A DNA stretch of 6,635 bases from NCBI GenBank assembly GCA_012728155.1, contig JAAYFR010000235.1:1-6635 (forward strand), given 5' to 3'. Positions 5,721 to 6,635 of the stretch are shown here, in pieces. The notes beneath the pieces are model-generated. The model ran no database searches. It was not told where the DNA came from and saw only the letters and a program-made list of their open reading frames with translations. Origin of the DNA: Bacteroidales bacterium (GTDB lineage: Bacteria; Bacteroidota; Bacteroidia; Bacteroidales; Dysgonomonadaceae). Position numbers and translations under genes: made by a program. Each line of letters starts with the position of its first letter. Positions within the stretch are counted from its first letter, which is position 1.

Positions 5721-6359
5721 TCAATAAACCAAATAACGTCCTGTATAAATACTGTCAGACACCACAGTCCCGTCAGCAGTTTTAAATGCCAGATAAGTTT
5801 CTACCGCATCTCCCTTCCATGCTGGTGGTAATGACAAATTTGCCTTCGTGATTGCTCTTTTACCCGCATTGAGATCATACACGGATTCTCGCTTTAGTGG
5901 ATTGTAAGCAAGCACCATGGCTATATCGTCTGACTTGGCATTTCCCTGCATACCGGCCTCCCAGTTAACCAGCAATTCATCCACCACAATTTCAGCAGAG
6001 GTGCCGGATACAGCACTTAGAGAACCTCTTGAAACAAGCACATTCGGATAATCCAATCCGACAACCTGATACTCCCCTTTCACGGCAAACTTCATATTGT
6101 AAGACATGGCCGCATTGAAAGCGGTCATCCTTCCATTAGCATGGGATTGAAAACCAATCCGGAGAAATGGAGTAATTGTCCTTAGAAAATCCATGGCGAC
6201 CAAAAACCTGCTTCGCTGCTTAACCTGACTTTTCGTTTTGGGGTCATTCACTTTGGAAGGCATGCTTCTAATATAGTCAATGCCTTTCCACGATGCCCCA
6301 ACAACATTCCCGACTTTACCGGAAAACCCTCCGAAAACACCTTTTTTTAATGTACCCAT
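5721..6359 (-). CDS. DUF6266 family protein, function unknown
   Basis: This encodes a 212-residue protein starting MGTLKKGVFGGFSGKVGNVV. The N-terminal signature G7-x-F/L-G-G-F-S-G-K-V-G17-N-V-V-G-A-S-W24-K-G-x-D-x-I-R31, followed by a basic stretch (DPKTKSQVKQRSRF), is the hallmark I associate with DUF6266, a Bacteroidota family often present in several copies per genome. The middle (about 50-90) is helical, with FNAAMSYNMKFAVKG. The rest alternates strands with several W and Y residues (VNWEAGMQGN near the centre, PPAWKGDAVETYLAF and the final YTGRYLVY), suggesting a beta-sandwich. No signal peptide or membrane segment is seen, so it is probably cytoplasmic unless secreted by an unknown route. 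It is transcribed alone, towards hicAB. Function is not known, and I do not infer one from the TA neighbours. Confidence 0.8.
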   Translation of the reverse strand: MGTLKKGVFGGFSGKVGNVVGASWKGIDYIRSMPSKVNDPKTKSQVKQRSRFLVAMDFLRTITPFLRIGFQSHANGRMTAFNAAMSYNMKFAVKGEYQVVGLDYPNVLVSRGSLSAVSGTSAEIVVDELLVNWEAGMQGNAKSDDIAMVLAYNPLKRESVYDLNAGKRAITKANLSLPPAWKGDAVETYLAFKTADGTVVSDSIYTGRYLVY

Positions 6360-6421
6360 AGTATTTTTCTATTAATCATTAACATTATATGAACAAAGTA
6401 ATAGATTTTCAATAGAATAAA

Positions 6422-6454
6422 CAAATATTCGGGAATTATTTTACACATGTCAAA
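6422..6454 (-). promoter_or_regulatory. Candidate promoter of the DUF6266 gene
   Basis: On the minus strand, TTTG (6454-6451) is followed after 21 bases by AATATTTG (6429-6422), one mismatch from TAnnTTTG. This would give a leader of roughly 55 bases before the ATG at 6359. Confidence 0.4.
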
Positions 6455-6486
6455 TTCTTGTCTGACTTTAATATATAAGAAGATTA

Positions 6487-6530
6487 AAAGAGCGAGGTAA
6501 GAGCAAGATAAGAGTAAAGTAAGAGTAAAG
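6487..6530 (+). repeat. 11-base tandem repeats before the HigA-like start
   Basis: TAAGAG recurs at 6498, 6509 and 6520, exactly 11 bases apart. The units are TAAGAGCAAGA, TAAGAGTAAAG and TAAGAGTAAAG (the last two identical), with a degenerate fourth unit at 6487-6497 (8 of 11 matches). The array runs directly into AGGAG (6529-6533) and the ATG at 6536. The spacing is about one helical turn. It may be a set of operator half-sites on one DNA face, a purine-rich translation enhancer, or a slippage-prone array. Confidence 0.7.
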
Positions 6531-6535
6531 GAGTT

Positions 6536-6635
6536 ATGGATAGTCGCATCAATATAATTAAAGGCGTTCATCCCGGCAAACTGATAGAAAGGGAGTTGAA
6601 GAAAAAAATATTACCCAACTCCTTTTAGCAACGAA
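6536..6635 (+). pseudogene. HigA-like (XRE) antitoxin N-terminus, apparently frameshifted, cut by the window edge
   Basis: From the ATG at 6536 the frame reads MDSRINIIKGVHPGKLIERE, LKKKILPNSF and stops (TAG, 6626-6628) after 30 residues. The N-terminus has the IKGxHPGxxLxxELKK(R/K) signature of HigA-like antitoxins, where an XRE helix-turn-helix normally follows. Shifting by -1 within the A7 run (6602-6608) gives KKKNITQLLLAT, which is how such helix-turn-helix domains begin. An eighth A would restore the frame. The gene is therefore either frameshifted, affected by a sequencing error in a homopolymer, or read by slippage. The window ends at 6635, so the rest cannot be seen. No toxin gene fits upstream (the DUF6266 gene runs the other way), so any partner would lie downstream; in my recollection similar proteins in Bacteroidota can precede AbiEii-type nucleotidyltransferases. 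Confidence 0.65.

Noticed and set aside
6347..6571. Minus-strand ORF of 74 codons with hydrophobic stretches
   Set aside because: It overlaps the DUF6266 start and promoter and runs over the 11-base repeats and the HigA-like start; hydrophobicity comes from AT-rich sequence.
6595..6612. Programmed -1 ribosomal frameshift in the HigA-like gene
   Set aside because: The heptamer in the zero frame is G AAA AAA, not a standard X XXY YYZ slippery site, and no downstream structure is visible before the window ends.

Overview
The window looks like a chromosomal accessory stretch from a member of the Bacteroidota, most likely order Bacteroidales. The signs are several promoter -7 boxes of the Bacteroidetes type (TAnnTTTG), a membrane-spanning TPR regulator with a C-terminal helix-turn-helix, and protein families largely confined to this phylum (DUF6266, DUF5053, SusD-like). 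These assignments come from reading the translated sequence and were not checked by a database search.

Layout. Positions 81-1754 (minus) encode a membrane-anchored TPR regulator. Divergent from it, 1945-3156 (plus) encodes a 12-helix MFS exporter of the Mef/EntS type. Next comes a two-gene toxin-antitoxin (TA) operon: a 54-codon antitoxin (3373-3537) whose end overlaps a PIN-domain toxin (3524-3895). From 3896 to about 4977 there is no intact gene, but the stretch is not empty. On the minus strand it carries a chain of gene remnants: a near full-length HepT-type HEPN protein with one stop and one frameshift (4591-4859), a SusD-like fragment (4395-4560), a DUF5053 small protein broken by a 7-base tandem duplication (4159-4402), and an OmpA C-terminal domain missing internal blocks (3920-4120). 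An intact hicAB operon follows (5002-5614) with a clear promoter and an operator-like inverted repeat. It converges on a DUF6266 gene (5721-6359, minus). The right edge holds the beginning of a HigA-like antitoxin gene (from 6536) that appears frameshifted in an A7 run and is preceded by three to four 11-base tandem repeats.

How the parts fit. Between about 3.37 kb and the right edge, four different TA families lie within 3.3 kb: two apparently intact (PIN pair, HicAB), one dead (HepT), and one damaged or cut off (HigA-like). Debris of unrelated outer-membrane and small genes lies between them. This fits a hot spot where TA modules are gained and decay. The regulator/exporter pair on the left looks like ordinary chromosome. 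No unambiguous new system is visible. The parts most worth a second look are the layered remnant region, the 11-base repeats before the HigA-like start, and the HicA that lacks the usual histidine.
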